Source of the DNA: Acidimicrobiales bacterium
Lineage (GTDB): Bacteria > Actinomycetota > Acidimicrobiia > Acidimicrobiales > RAAP-2
Direction of reading: 5' to 3'
Assembly (NCBI GenBank): GCA_025362585.1
Contig: JANYFR010000018.1
Coordinates: 1-64,000 of the forward strand
DNA length: 64,000 nt
Under the pieces are notes generated by a model that was not told the origin of the DNA, made no database searches, and worked only from the letters and a program-made list of their open reading frames with translations. Position 1 is the stretch's first letter, and the number at the start of each line of letters is the position of its first letter. Below are positions 8,416 to 16,893 of this stretch, piece after piece. The position numbers were made by a program, and so were the translations under genes.

Positions 8416-9345
8416 GTGACCAACGACTACGTGCTCGAGGCGCGTCGCCTGGTCAAGCGATTCGGCGACTTCGAGGCCGTGCGTGGCATTGACCTGTCCA
8501 TCGAACGAGGCGAGAGCTTCGGATTCCTTGGACCCAACGGCGCCGGCAAGACCAGCACGATGCGAATGATCTCCGCCGTCTCGCAGCCCACGGAGGGGAC
8601 GATCACGATTTTTGGACTCGATCCGAGTACCCACGGGCCCGAGATTCGTCAGCGCCTCGGCATTGTGCCCCAAGAGGACTCCCTGGAGCTCGAACTGTCG
8701 GTCCGGCTCAATCTCGAAATGTTTGGTCGCTACTTCGATCTTCCGCGTCGCGTCGTGCGTGAACGTGCGACCGAACTTCTGGAATTTACCCAACTCTCCG
8801 AGCGGGCCAACGAAAAGGTCGACAATCTCTCCGGCGGCATGAAGAGGCGCTTGACGATTGCTCGTGGACTGATCAACCGTCCCGAGATACTCATTCTCGA
8901 CGAGCCAACGACCGGACTTGACCCCCAGGCACGGCACTTGCTCTGGGATCGGCTCTACCGACTGAAGCGGGAAGGCGTCACGCTCATCATTACCACCCAC
9001 TACATGGACGAAGCCGAACAGTTGTGCGACCGCCTCGTGGTGATGGACCGGGGCACGATCGTGGCCGAGGGCGCCCCCCGGTCCCTCATCGACCGCTACT
9101 CGACCCGCGAGGTTGTCGAACTCCGTTTCGCCAGCGACAATCACGAGGCGTTTCACGACCGCCTCGCGCCCTTCGCTGAGCGTCTCGAAATACTGCCCGA
9201 TCGCGTTCTGCTCTACGTGCACGAGGGCGACGCGACCCTGCGAGAGATCCACGCGTCCGGCATCACTCCGTCGAGCGCGTTGGTGCGACGCAGTTCTCTC
9301 GAAGACGTCTTCTTGCACCTCACCGGCCGGTCGTTGTCGGACTGA
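8416..9345 (+). CDS. ABC-2 type exporter ATP-binding protein (NodI/DrrA-like)
   Basis: This is the ATPase of a three-gene exporter. The start is GTG at 8416, with GAGGG 6 nt upstream; an ATG at 8398 is in frame but less well placed. Walker A is GPNGAGKTS (about residue 42). The Q-loop is IVPQED, the signature is LSGGMKRR, Walker B is EILILDEPTTGLDP, and the H-loop is ITTHYMDEAEQ. The C-terminal 80 residues (VELRFASDNHEAF to SSLEDVFLHLTGRSL) are the accessory domain typical of the DrrA/NodI/CcmA group. The stop shares one base with the next start (TGATG). Substrates of the group include drugs, lipo-oligosaccharides and polysaccharides; this one is unknown. Confidence 0.92.
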   Translation: MTNDYVLEARRLVKRFGDFEAVRGIDLSIERGESFGFLGPNGAGKTSTMRMISAVSQPTEGTITIFGLDPSTHGPEIRQRLGIVPQEDSLELELSVRLNLEMFGRYFDLPRRVVRERATELLEFTQLSERANEKVDNLSGGMKRRLTIARGLINRPEILILDEPTTGLDPQARHLLWDRLYRLKREGVTLIITTHYMDEAEQLCDRLVVMDRGTIVAEGAPRSLIDRYSTREVVELRFASDNHEAFHDRLAPFAERLEILPDRVLLYVHEGDATLREIHASGITPSSALVRRSSLEDVFLHLTGRSLSD

Positions 9346-10142
9346 TGACGCCGACAACCCACGCCACGCAACGTCAGCCCCGGTGGTTGCGAAGTTGGTG
9401 GTATCACGCCGCGTTCTACGCCCAGACGTGGCGCGGGTCGGTGGCGAGCTCGATCCTGTTCCCCATCTTGTATCTCGCGTCACTCGGCGTCGGCGTTGGT
9501 CACCTCGTCACCGCCCACACCGGTCTCGTCGAGGGTCAGACCTACCTGCACTTCATCGCGCCGAGCCTGCTCGCGACAACGACGATGCAGTTGGGCGAAG
9601 GTGAGTCACTCTGGCCGGTACTCGCGTCAGTCAAGTGGATTCGCACCTATCACGCGGCCGCGGCGACGCCACTCGAACCCGACGACATCCTTTTTGGCAA
9701 GCTCGCCTGGGTCGCCACGCGGGCCTTCGTGACCTCAATTATCTACACGATCATCGTGGGGTGTTTTGGCGCCCTCACGTCGTGGTGGTCGTTGACCCTC
9801 CCCCTGATCGGGGTGCTCATCACCCTCGCCTTTTCGGCGCCCCTGGTCGCCTACGCCGCGGCCGCACAGTCCGACGCATCCTTCACCACGCTCTACCGCT
9901 TCGCCTTCGTTCCGATGTTCCTCTTCTCAGCGACGTTCTATCCGGTGTCGGCCTACCCGGGCTACCTGCGACCGGTCGTCCAGTTCTTTCCCCTCTACCA
10001 CGGCGTCGCACTGGTACGAGCGGCCGCGTACGGTCGGGGATCACTTGCTATCCAGTTGGCCCACGTCGCGGTGCTGGTGGGCCTGGCCGTGACCGGGGTC
10101 CTCTGGGGTCGGCGCACGATGCGCCGACGACTGACCGACTGA
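9345..10142 (+). CDS. ABC-2 type transporter permease 1
   Basis: This 265-residue integral membrane protein has about six hydrophobic segments, in the pattern of ABC-2 permeases (NodJ/DrrB). Segments are visible at about 27-50 (SVASSILFPILYLASLGVGVG), 120-145, 150-170, 180-205 and 235-255. MFLFSATFYPVSAYP is the conserved loop before the last segments. It starts on the final base of the ATPase stop codon and ends sharing a base with the next permease, so the three are translationally coupled. It probably pairs with the second permease as a heterodimer. Confidence 0.9.
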   Translation: MTPTTHATQRQPRWLRSWWYHAAFYAQTWRGSVASSILFPILYLASLGVGVGHLVTAHTGLVEGQTYLHFIAPSLLATTTMQLGEGESLWPVLASVKWIRTYHAAAATPLEPDDILFGKLAWVATRAFVTSIIYTIIVGCFGALTSWWSLTLPLIGVLITLAFSAPLVAYAAAAQSDASFTTLYRFAFVPMFLFSATFYPVSAYPGYLRPVVQFFPLYHGVALVRAAAYGRGSLAIQLAHVAVLVGLAVTGVLWGRRTMRRRLTD

Positions 10143-10930
10143 TGCCGACGCGCGCCCTACCCCTCTTCGGTACTCGCCGGTCACTGCGTGTCCTCGAGCG
10201 AAACGCCCTCGTCTACCGCTCGCAGTGGCTCATGCTGCTCTCGGGTTTCTTCGAGCCGTTGTTCTATCTGCTGTCGATCGGAATTGGTCTCAACCACCTG
10301 GTGGGGGCAATCTCGGTGCACGGACGACTCGTCAACTACGCCACCTTCGTGGCGCCGGGAATGCTCGCGACGTCGGCAATGAACGGCGCCATGATCGACT
10401 CGATCTTTAACACCTTCTTCAAACTGAAGATCTCCCACACCTACGACGCACTGCTCGCCACGCCCCTCGAGGTCGAGGACGTCGCCCTCGGCGAGGTGTG
10501 GTGGGCGCTCGTGCGCGCCGCCATCTACGCGGCCTCGTTCATTGTGTGCATGGTCCTGCTGGGCGACGCCGGCAGTCCTTGGGTCGTACTGTGCTGGCCC
10601 GGCGCGATCCTCACGAGTTTCGCCTTCAGCTGTCTCGGCCTCGCCGCCTGCACCTACATCCGCTCGTGGCAGGACTTCGATCTCGTGACGTTGGTCCAGT
10701 TGCCCCTGTTCCTGTTCTCGGCGACCTTCTTCCCGATCACGCTCTATCCGAAGTGGCTCGGGGCGATCGTCTCGGTCTCGCCGCTCTACCAATCGGCGAC
10801 GCTGCTGCGCGGACTGGCCCTCGGGCAGTTCGACTGGATAATGGTGGGACGCTCGGCGTACCTGGTCATCCTCGCCTTCGTTGGACTCCACGTCGCCAGT
10901 CGCCGTTTCCGAAAGATCCTCACGCCCTAG
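10142..10930 (+). CDS. ABC-2 type transporter permease 2
   Basis: This is the second permease of the operon, 262 residues, and a clear paralogue of the first: both carry the same loop (here LFLFSATFFPITLYP) and the same spacing of hydrophobic segments. The start ATG overlaps the stop of permease 1 by one base. A much longer open frame runs upstream but is out of phase with the real gene there. Two different permeases with one ATPase suggest a heterodimeric channel driven by an ATPase homodimer. The gene ends 33 bases from the end of a convergent gene. Confidence 0.9.
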   Translation: MPTRALPLFGTRRSLRVLERNALVYRSQWLMLLSGFFEPLFYLLSIGIGLNHLVGAISVHGRLVNYATFVAPGMLATSAMNGAMIDSIFNTFFKLKISHTYDALLATPLEVEDVALGEVWWALVRAAIYAASFIVCMVLLGDAGSPWVVLCWPGAILTSFAFSCLGLAACTYIRSWQDFDLVTLVQLPLFLFSATFFPITLYPKWLGAIVSVSPLYQSATLLRGLALGQFDWIMVGRSAYLVILAFVGLHVASRRFRKILTP

Positions 10931-10963
10931 CAACGAACGACTGGGACCCACCGTCGACGAGCG

Positions 10964-12025
10964 CTACTGGACCTGGCCCTTGCAGTAGCCGTTCGCGAGC
11001 AGAAACCGACGCAACGACGGAACGTAGGAGCCCTTGGTCACGAAAGTGGCCAGATGATAGTTCGCGTCACTCAGCGTGCCCTGGGCCGCCAGTCGTTCGA
11101 CTTGGGACCAGGCGTCGCGACCGGCGCCGATCGTGCAGCGCTCCGCGACCCACGCCGCGAGGCTCCCGAACAGACCGGAGTAGCCCGACGCCGGACTCTC
11201 GTTGGACCGGACCGATTGCCACAGCGACGCCGCGTCGGACTTCACCAGTGAGGGAAAGTGCGCGGTGACGTCGATGACGCGACCGCTCGCGAAGGAGTAG
11301 AGGCGCCGGGGCATTGGCGTGCACGCGTAGCAGCCGAAGTGGTACGCGAAGCTGCCGTCACCGGTTTCGAGCACGACGCGGCCGGCGACCATTCGTGGCA
11401 CGAAGCCTGCGTTCGGGTCGTACTTGAGGCGGGCAACGTACTTGGCGCTCTCGTCGAGCACCTTCACGTACTTCGTCGTCGCGGCGTCGTAGGCGTAGAC
11501 CGCGGCGAGGTCACAGCAGTGGGCTCCTCCGGTGAAGCCGGCGACCAGAATCTCGGGGTGACGTTCTGCGCCGAAGCGAATCGCACAGAGCTGCACGATT
11601 GCCGCGAATCCCGTGCCGACCGGTGACGTGAGCGGCCACGTGATCTTCGCCGCGACCACGCGGAGCGATCCCGGGAACGGCATCCCGTAGCCCATGTAGT
11701 TCGAGGACTTGGACGTGGGCACCGTCGAGGTGTAGCGAACCTGGTACAAACCGAACGAGGCGACCTCGGTCGCGCGCGCACCCGGCTTCATCGCGGCCGA
11801 CTTGGGCGCGCGGGCGCAGTGGTAACCGACCCCGGCCGCCGAGTGACGGGCCGACATGGCGCCCACTTTCGCGCCGCTCGAAAGATTCGTCGACGCGCCC
11901 GAGCTCGCGGCGCCCAGTAGCGACGACCCGACGAGCGCGGCGGCTACGACGATCACCGTTCCAGCGCTTCTGCTCCTCCGGACCGGACCGACCGTCGTTG
12001 GAGGCGTTCTAAAAGTGGGCTTCAT
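10964..12025 (-). CDS. Secreted protein of unknown function
   Basis: This 353-residue protein has an exported N-terminus: arginines (PVRRSRSAG), a hydrophobic core (TVIVVAAALVGSSLLGAA) and a small-residue cleavage area near ASSGAS. The mature part is Ala/Ser-rich at first, then has FTGGAHCCDLAAVYAYDA (about 165-180) and GCYACTPMPRRLYSF. The vicinal Cys pair and the CYAC motif could form disulfides outside the cell. The C-terminal 80 residues look helical, with ERCTIG and NGYCKGQ. I do not recognise a family. It is convergent with the ABC operon and is followed upstream by the TetR gene on the same strand, about 120 bases away. Confidence 0.6.
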   Translation of the reverse strand: MKPTFRTPPTTVGPVRRSRSAGTVIVVAAALVGSSLLGAASSGASTNLSSGAKVGAMSARHSAAGVGYHCARAPKSAAMKPGARATEVASFGLYQVRYTSTVPTSKSSNYMGYGMPFPGSLRVVAAKITWPLTSPVGTGFAAIVQLCAIRFGAERHPEILVAGFTGGAHCCDLAAVYAYDAATTKYVKVLDESAKYVARLKYDPNAGFVPRMVAGRVVLETGDGSFAYHFGCYACTPMPRRLYSFASGRVIDVTAHFPSLVKSDAASLWQSVRSNESPASGYSGLFGSLAAWVAERCTIGAGRDAWSQVERLAAQGTLSDANYHLATFVTKGSYVPSLRRFLLANGYCKGQVQ

Positions 12026-12148
12026 GAGGTTTCAACTCGATTCTGGCGCGGCGTACGGTATCCACTCTGTCCGATGCGACCACGTCATTACAGCCGTTGG
12101 AGATTGTTTCTCCCCCACGGTGCCAAAAGGCGATGTGCCCACGTCGCG

Positions 12149-12721
12149 TCAAGCGCGAATGCCGGCGACCACGACCTGGAACATTCGCTCCACGCGCTCG
12201 GGATCCGGCGACAGGTCGTTCGACATTACGATGCCGTACGCGAGTTTCAAGACGTCGACCATCTCGATCTCGCTTCGAACCTCGCCCGACTCTTGGGCCC
12301 GTCCCAATAGGACGTTGCCCGCGCTCTTCATGGCCTCGAACGCCTGCTGGAGATCAGAACCCTCAATGTGCTTGGCGGCCATGACGGCCGCGCCGAGACG
12401 ACATCCGTGCGACCCAAAGTCCATCTGGATTCGCAGCCACGTGACCAGAGCGTCAAACGGCGAAGACGACGCGGCGAGCTGTGCCGCCCGGTCGGTAAGT
12501 TCGCGAGCCTCGTCGAGGAACGTCGCCTCGAGGAGGTCCTGGCGAGTGGGAAAGTGTCGATAGAGGGTCCCGATACCGACCCCCGCGTCACGGGCAATGT
12601 CTTCGAGCACGATGTCCGCGCCCCGCTCGGCGACCGCCGAGCGCGCGGCCGCCACGATCAGATCGTGATTGCGCTGGGCGTCAGCTCGCCGGGGACCCTT
12701 GATGACAGGTACCTGACTCAT
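12149..12721 (-). CDS. TetR family transcriptional regulator
   Basis: This 190-residue repressor starts at ATG 12721 with AAGGAGAG just upstream; a longer frame to 12781 would run into the divergent promoter. The N-terminal helix-turn-helix is plain: LIVAAARSAVAERGADIVLE, then DIARDAGVGIGTLYRHFPTR (about residues 20-62). The C-terminal domain (DALVTWLRIQMDF and so on) is the ligand-binding and dimer part. It is divergent from an EmrB/QacA-type exporter. The promoter between them carries nested palindromes over its -10 box, so it very probably represses that exporter and releases on binding an exported compound. Confidence 0.92.
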   Translation of the reverse strand: MSQVPVIKGPRRADAQRNHDLIVAAARSAVAERGADIVLEDIARDAGVGIGTLYRHFPTRQDLLEATFLDEARELTDRAAQLAASSSPFDALVTWLRIQMDFGSHGCRLGAAVMAAKHIEGSDLQQAFEAMKSAGNVLLGRAQESGEVRSEIEMVDVLKLAYGIVMSNDLSPDPERVERMFQVVVAGIRA

Positions 12722-12774
12722 CTCTCTCCTTGGCCACACAGTATTCCAACGATTCCAGCGAGTTGGGTGACGAC

Positions 12775-12812
12775 TTGACAACCGGAGGATTCCTCCATAT
12801 AGTATGTGGAGG
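12775..12812 (+). promoter_or_regulatory. Promoter of the MFS exporter with overlapping palindromic operator
   Basis: TTGACA (12775-12780) and TATAGT (12798-12803) are separated by exactly 17 bases, a near-consensus housekeeping promoter pointing at the exporter. Two palindromes lie on it. GGAGGATTCCTCC (12784-12796) is a perfect 13-mer in the spacer. A 21-base element (12792-12812) has arms CCTCCATAT and ATGTGGAGG around AGT, with one mismatch, and covers the -10 box. A bound TetR dimer would block polymerase directly. That TetR is the binder is inference from position. Confidence 0.8.
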
Positions 12813-12919
12813 CAACCTCACCTTAACCCGCACCAGGGGTTCTCGCAATACCTCCGCCGGGCGTTGACCCTAAAAGGATCCACGCCACCCGAGTTTTTCA
12901 TACATTTCAAGGAGTTTCC

Positions 12920-14329
12920 ATGTTCCAAACCGCCCGTCCTTCTCGCGCGACCACCGTCGCGCTCGCCGTCATCGTCACGTGCCAGTTGATGTTCGTCCTC
13001 GACGCCACCGTGGTCAACATCGCGCTGGTGCCCATCCAGCGATCGCTCCACTTCAGTCCGGCCGGGCTCTCGTGGGTGATTGACGCCTACAGTCTCGCCT
13101 TCGGGGGACTGCTGCTGCTCGGTGGTCGCGCCGGCGACGTCTTTGGCCGACGCCGGATGCTCATGATCGGACTGGCCATCTTCACCCTCGCTTCGCTGCT
13201 CGGCGGTTTCGCCACCTCGGCAACGGAACTTCTCCTGACCCGCGCGATCCAGGGTGTCGGTGCCGCGATGGCCGCCCCGAGCACCCTTAGTCTCATCAGC
13301 GCCACCTTCGAAGAGGGTCCCGAGCGCAACAAGGCGCTCGGCATCTTCACTGCCGTATCGGCTGGGGGTGGATCACTGGGGCTCATTCTGGGCGGTGCTC
13401 TCACCTCGTGGGTGTCGTGGCGCTGGGTCCTGTTCATCAACGTCCCCATCGGCATCGCGATCATCGCGCTCGCGCCCCGCTTTGTTCCCGAGCCACCGCG
13501 TAACGGTGGTCGCCTCGACGTCGTGGGCGCCGCCTTGGTGACCGGCGGCCTCGCCAGTTTGATCTACGCATTCATTCGACTCGGCGAACACGGACGAATC
13601 GACGTCACCTCCGGACTCTTCGCGCTCAGTGTCGCCCTGCTTGCCGCGTTCGTTCGTGTCGAGCGTCGTCACCCTCAGCCACTGCTGCCAATGCGGTTGC
13701 TCACCGACCGCCTGCGCGGTCCCGCGTACCTGACGATGATGTTCGTGCCCGCGGCGATGTACGGCCTGTTCTTCTTCCTCAGCCAGTACCTCGAGGGTGA
13801 CCTCCATTACTCCGCGATCCAGTCGGGCCTCGCCTTCTTGCCCCTTACCGGGGTCATTTTCGCTAGCTCGCGAATCACGCCGAAGTTGGTGTCGCGCATT
13901 GGCGCACGACCACTCCTCCTCTTCGGGCTGTCGGCGATCACCGTGGCCTGCGCCTGGATCTCCCAGGCGACCCCGTCACAGGGTTACGTGGTCAGTCTCT
14001 TTGGGCCGCTCTTGTTGATCGGCATCGGCGCGGGGACCTGCTTCCTTCCCCTCAGCGTGACGATCCTTGCGGGGGTACCGCGAGACGACGCCGGCGCCGC
14101 TTCGGGAATGCTCCAGACAATGCAACAGATCGGCGGTGCCCTCGGCGTCGCGGCGCTCACGAGCGTGGCGACATCCTTTGGCCGGTCCGACGCCCTCTTG
14201 GTCGGCGCAAGTTTTACCCTCGTGGCGCTCTGCATTGCCTACGTCGCGGTCCGGCCCACCGGTCCTGGCGTGCACTCCTCGGCCGAAGAGACCGCCGAGG
14301 AGATGGTCCCGCACCTGTTGAGCGAATAG
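12920..14329 (+). CDS. MFS drug exporter, DHA2 (EmrB/QacA) type
   Basis: This 469-residue major facilitator has roughly 14 membrane segments, as in the DHA2 family. AAGGAG lies 6 nt before the ATG. Family features visible are LDATVVNIALVPIQ in segment 1 (motif D1), LSWVIDAYSLAFGGLLLLGG, GRAGDVFGRRRMLMIG (motif A), RAIQGVGAAMAAPSTLSLI (motif B) and AGGGSLGLILGGALTSWVSW (motif C, the antiporter motif). The proton-driven export of hydrophobic drugs or metabolites is the expected role. It is transcribed from the strong regulated promoter at 12775-12803 with a leader of about 110 nt, and is followed by a strong hairpin. Confidence 0.93.
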   Translation: MFQTARPSRATTVALAVIVTCQLMFVLDATVVNIALVPIQRSLHFSPAGLSWVIDAYSLAFGGLLLLGGRAGDVFGRRRMLMIGLAIFTLASLLGGFATSATELLLTRAIQGVGAAMAAPSTLSLISATFEEGPERNKALGIFTAVSAGGGSLGLILGGALTSWVSWRWVLFINVPIGIAIIALAPRFVPEPPRNGGRLDVVGAALVTGGLASLIYAFIRLGEHGRIDVTSGLFALSVALLAAFVRVERRHPQPLLPMRLLTDRLRGPAYLTMMFVPAAMYGLFFFLSQYLEGDLHYSAIQSGLAFLPLTGVIFASSRITPKLVSRIGARPLLLFGLSAITVACAWISQATPSQGYVVSLFGPLLLIGIGAGTCFLPLSVTILAGVPRDDAGAASGMLQTMQQIGGALGVAALTSVATSFGRSDALLVGASFTLVALCIAYVAVRPTGPGVHSSAEETAEEMVPHLLSE

Positions 14330-14343
14330 GTCCCAACGCACGA

Positions 14344-14388
14344 AACGACGAGGGCGTGGTCCGCTACGCGGTCCGCGCCCTCGTCGTT
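14344..14388. terminator. Bidirectional terminator hairpin
   Basis: AACGACGAGGGCG (14344-14356) pairs perfectly with CGCCCTCGTCGTT (14376-14388), with a 19-base loop that can pair further (GGACCGCGT-type inner stem). It lies between the stop of the MFS gene and the stop of the convergent DoxX gene, so it can serve both transcripts. There is only a short T-run on the plus strand. Confidence 0.8.
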
Positions 14389-14392
14389 CTAC

Positions 14393-15019
14393 CTACGGCG
14401 CGACAACCGTGTCGGCTTGCGGTGCGAGGTCGCCCTTCGCATCGAGGTGCTTGCGGTTGAGGTACTCGCGAATGCTCTGGTGGCCTTGATCAAGGCCGCG
14501 ACGCTGACGAGCGCCAGCGATGAGGCCGTCAACACCAATCCAGCTCGACGTGCGCCACGTGGCCAGGATCACTAGCGAAAACAGGGCGTAGAAGGCGCAG
14601 ACGCTCGCGGTGCCCGACATCACGTAGGTGAAGAGGAGCGCCAGACTCGCGATCGAGGCGGTGCGGGTGAAGAGACCAGCGACGAGCGCCGTACCGATCG
14701 CCACTTCGCCCACTGCGACGAGCACGGCAATCCAACCGGCGTTCGGGACGACGAAGTTGTGCAGGAAGCTGCCCCACCAGGAGTAGGCCGGTACGCCGTT
14801 CGTGGCGAATCCCGCGACACCGGCGCCGTTGTGGTGCATGAACGCGGGGTTCTCGGCGCCAAAGACTTTGGCCCAACCGGCCTGGAACCACATGACACCG
14901 AGCCATACCCGCGCCGCGAGCCAACCGATTGACATGACCTTTGAGGAGAGGAGCCACTGCCACGTGTGCGACGCGCGACGTTGGGCGGGCTCTCCGAAGA
15001 GCTCGAGTGCGTTGTTCAT
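14393..15019 (-). CDS. DoxX family membrane protein
   Basis: This 208-residue protein has four hydrophobic segments. The first is a family-typical AARVWLGVMWFQAGWAKVFG (about 32-51). Later ones are IAVLVAVGEVAIGTALVAGL, IASLALLFTYVMSGTASV and YALFSLVILATW. I chose ATG 15019, which has AGAAGGAAG upstream; the longer frame to 15163 adds an arginine-rich stretch unlike the family. DoxX proteins are small quinone- or redox-linked membrane proteins; the archaeal one is a thiosulfate:quinone oxidoreductase subunit, but most bacterial members have no assigned substrate. The C-terminal tail of about 40 residues is hydrophilic. Confidence 0.85.
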   Translation of the reverse strand: MNNALELFGEPAQRRASHTWQWLLSSKVMSIGWLAARVWLGVMWFQAGWAKVFGAENPAFMHHNGAGVAGFATNGVPAYSWWGSFLHNFVVPNAGWIAVLVAVGEVAIGTALVAGLFTRTASIASLALLFTYVMSGTASVCAFYALFSLVILATWRTSSWIGVDGLIAGARQRRGLDQGHQSIREYLNRKHLDAKGDLAPQADTVVAP

Positions 15020-15277
15020 AGGACTTCCTTCTATCTCGACTCGAAGCCCCAGGGCCTGAAGGCGTGCGAGGCGTCCGGCTCGAACGGGCCAGAACTGCAG
15101 CATTGGTCCGAGCCACGATGGCGTCTCACTGAATCTCGCGGGCAATCTGTCCGCTACTTCCAACGTACGCGGAGCCGTTCAGCGACACCACCGCCAAAGG
15201 TCACAATGCGTTGCCTCGCATGCTCCGCACTCGCGTGAAGCGCCACGCGTACGAGATGAGTGGGTGTCGGAACGCCC

Positions 15278-15318
15278 GAGTGCAGTCGGCCGAGAGGTGC
15301 TCTCGACCGGCTGCACTC
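15278..15318 (-). terminator. Long hairpin behind the alcohol dehydrogenase gene
   Basis: A 19-base arm beginning GAGTGCAG (15278) pairs with an arm ending CTGCACTC (15318), with two mismatches and only a GTG loop. It begins 20 bases downstream of the dehydrogenase stop on the minus strand, the expected place for a terminator, though no strong T-run follows. Confidence 0.6.
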
Positions 15319-15337
15319 GTGGGATGACTGAGACTCG

Positions 15338-16390
15338 TTAGTGAATGAGCACCTTCAGCGCGTCGTACTTCGACGCGTTGGCGAAGACGTCGTAGGCGTC
15401 GAGCACCTGATCGAACGTGAACTCGTGGGTCACGAACTCCTCGGCGGGCAACTTGTGTTCGGCGACCAGCTTCAGCAACATCCCGAGGGTGTTCGTATTC
15501 ACCAGACCCATTGAGATGTCGATGTTCTTGATCCACAGTTCGTTCAGCTTCAGTTCGACGGACTTACCGTGGACCCCGATATTGGCGACATTGCCGCCAG
15601 GGCGCACGATCTCGGTCGCCATCGTGAAAGTCGCTGGAATCCCGACCGCCTCGATCGCCACGTCGACCCCGAGTCCGTCGGTGAGGGCGAGCACCTGCTC
15701 CTTCCAGTCCGCGTCACCGGAGTTCACGGTGTCGGTCGCGCCGAACTGCGTCGCGCGCTTCAGACGCGCGGAGTCGAGGTCGATCGCAATGACCTTCGAC
15801 GGCCCGTAGAGGCGCGACGTCATTACCGCCGAGAGCCCGACCGGGCCCGACCCAATCACCGCCACGACGTCGCCCGGACTCACGGCACCGTACTGGACAC
15901 CCATCTCGAAGCCGGTCGGCAGGATGTCCGAGAGCAGGATGCCCTCCTTGTCCGACATACCGTCGGGCATCTTGTAGACGGAGTTTTCCGCGAAGGGCAC
16001 GCGCACGAACTCGGCCTGCGTGCCGTCGATCATGTAGCCAAAGATCCATCCGATGCCGGGCGTACCCTCGGGGTCGAGGCAGTGGCTGTAGAGGCCTTGA
16101 CGACAGTACGAACAACGTCCGCACGAACTGACGCACGACAGAATGACGCGGTCGCCAATCTTCAGCTGGGACACACTGGAGCCGACTTCGGTGATGACGC
16201 CGATGCCTTCGTGGCCCAGAATTCGCCCAATCTCAACCTCGGGGACGTCACCCTTCAAAATGTGCAGGTCGGTGCCACAGATGGTCGTCGCGACCATTTT
16301 GACGATCACGTCGGTCGCCTTCTTAATGACCGGATTGGGAACCTCTTCCCAGCTCTTCTTGCCCGGACCCTGATAGACGAGTGCCTTCAC
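15338..16390 (-). CDS. Zinc-dependent alcohol dehydrogenase (MDR superfamily)
   Basis: This 350-residue medium-chain dehydrogenase starts at GTG 16390 with AAGGAG upstream; the longer frame to 16651 is not family-like. Catalytic zinc ligands are in TICGTDLHILKGD (Cys, about 37) and GHEGIGVITEVG (His-Glu). The structural zinc site is the four cysteines of CVSSCGRCSYCRQGLYSHC. The Rossmann fold is VAVIGSGPVGLSAVMTSRLY followed by VIAIDLDSARLK, whose acidic end (IDLD) favours NAD+ over NADP+. It probably oxidises a secondary or short alcohol or reduces the matching aldehyde or ketone. It stands alone, with a 500-base upstream gap. Confidence 0.92.
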   Translation of the reverse strand: MKALVYQGPGKKSWEEVPNPVIKKATDVIVKMVATTICGTDLHILKGDVPEVEIGRILGHEGIGVITEVGSSVSQLKIGDRVILSCVSSCGRCSYCRQGLYSHCLDPEGTPGIGWIFGYMIDGTQAEFVRVPFAENSVYKMPDGMSDKEGILLSDILPTGFEMGVQYGAVSPGDVVAVIGSGPVGLSAVMTSRLYGPSKVIAIDLDSARLKRATQFGATDTVNSGDADWKEQVLALTDGLGVDVAIEAVGIPATFTMATEIVRPGGNVANIGVHGKSVELKLNELWIKNIDISMGLVNTNTLGMLLKLVAEHKLPAEEFVTHEFTFDQVLDAYDVFANASKYDALKVLIH

Positions 16391-16833
16391 GCGATGCTCC
16401 TTCACTGAATGTCGAGTGGCAGTGTGCGACTCGTCGGACCGACGTCGAGTTACGCCCCGAGTTTTCGCCCGCACTGTCGAAGTTAGGGCCACGTAAAAAG
16501 GGGCGACCAGAGTCCAAGGTCCTAACGATTCCGCAACAACTTCCTTCATTCGCCGGGGCGCAAACGGGCAACGTCCAGGGTCCGAGGTCCCCATCGCCTT
16601 CCGGGTCCTCGAGGACGAGGCCGCGGTCTGGTTGCTTCCGCCTCCTAACACGTGTCACGACAAGCTGCGGCGCGATGACGAGGCGGTCAACGTCGATCGC
16701 GATATCGGTGCTGCGTCGAGAGGCGCCGCGCCGCTGCACCGTTCAGAGAACCTGCGTCAAGCTATCGTTCCCGGCCCATGTGGGGCGCGCCATCGCGCCA
16801 CCACAGCGCTGACGAGGAGTTTCAACGATGTAC
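16391..16833. other. Intergenic region upstream of the alcohol dehydrogenase, nothing recognised
   Basis: These 443 bases separate the divergent alcohol dehydrogenase and PadR genes. They should hold the dehydrogenase promoter, but I could not pick convincing boxes. Open frames are short or overlap the real genes, and none resembles a known protein. Confidence 0.4.
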
Positions 16834-16866
16834 TTGACATTGTTCCTATACCGATATATCGTTATA
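16834..16866 (+). promoter_or_regulatory. padR promoter with 20-bp operator-like palindrome
   Basis: TTGACA at 16834-16839 is followed by an AT-rich segment with -10 candidates TATATC (15-base spacer) and TATCGT (17-base spacer). Over them lies TATACCGATATATCGTTATA (16847-16866), a 20-base palindrome with one mismatched pair and the perfect 10-base core CGATATATCG. PadR proteins usually repress their own genes through such AT-rich dyads. The same core sits just before the other padR gene at 61094-61109. Confidence 0.75.
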
Positions 16867-16893
16867 TGAACAAATAAAACAAAAGGACATCAG

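Noticed and set aside
8161..9483. A 440-codon minus-strand open frame opposite the ABC ATPase
   Set aside because: It is the antisense shadow of a gene with all ABC motifs; the translated product has no recognisable domain.
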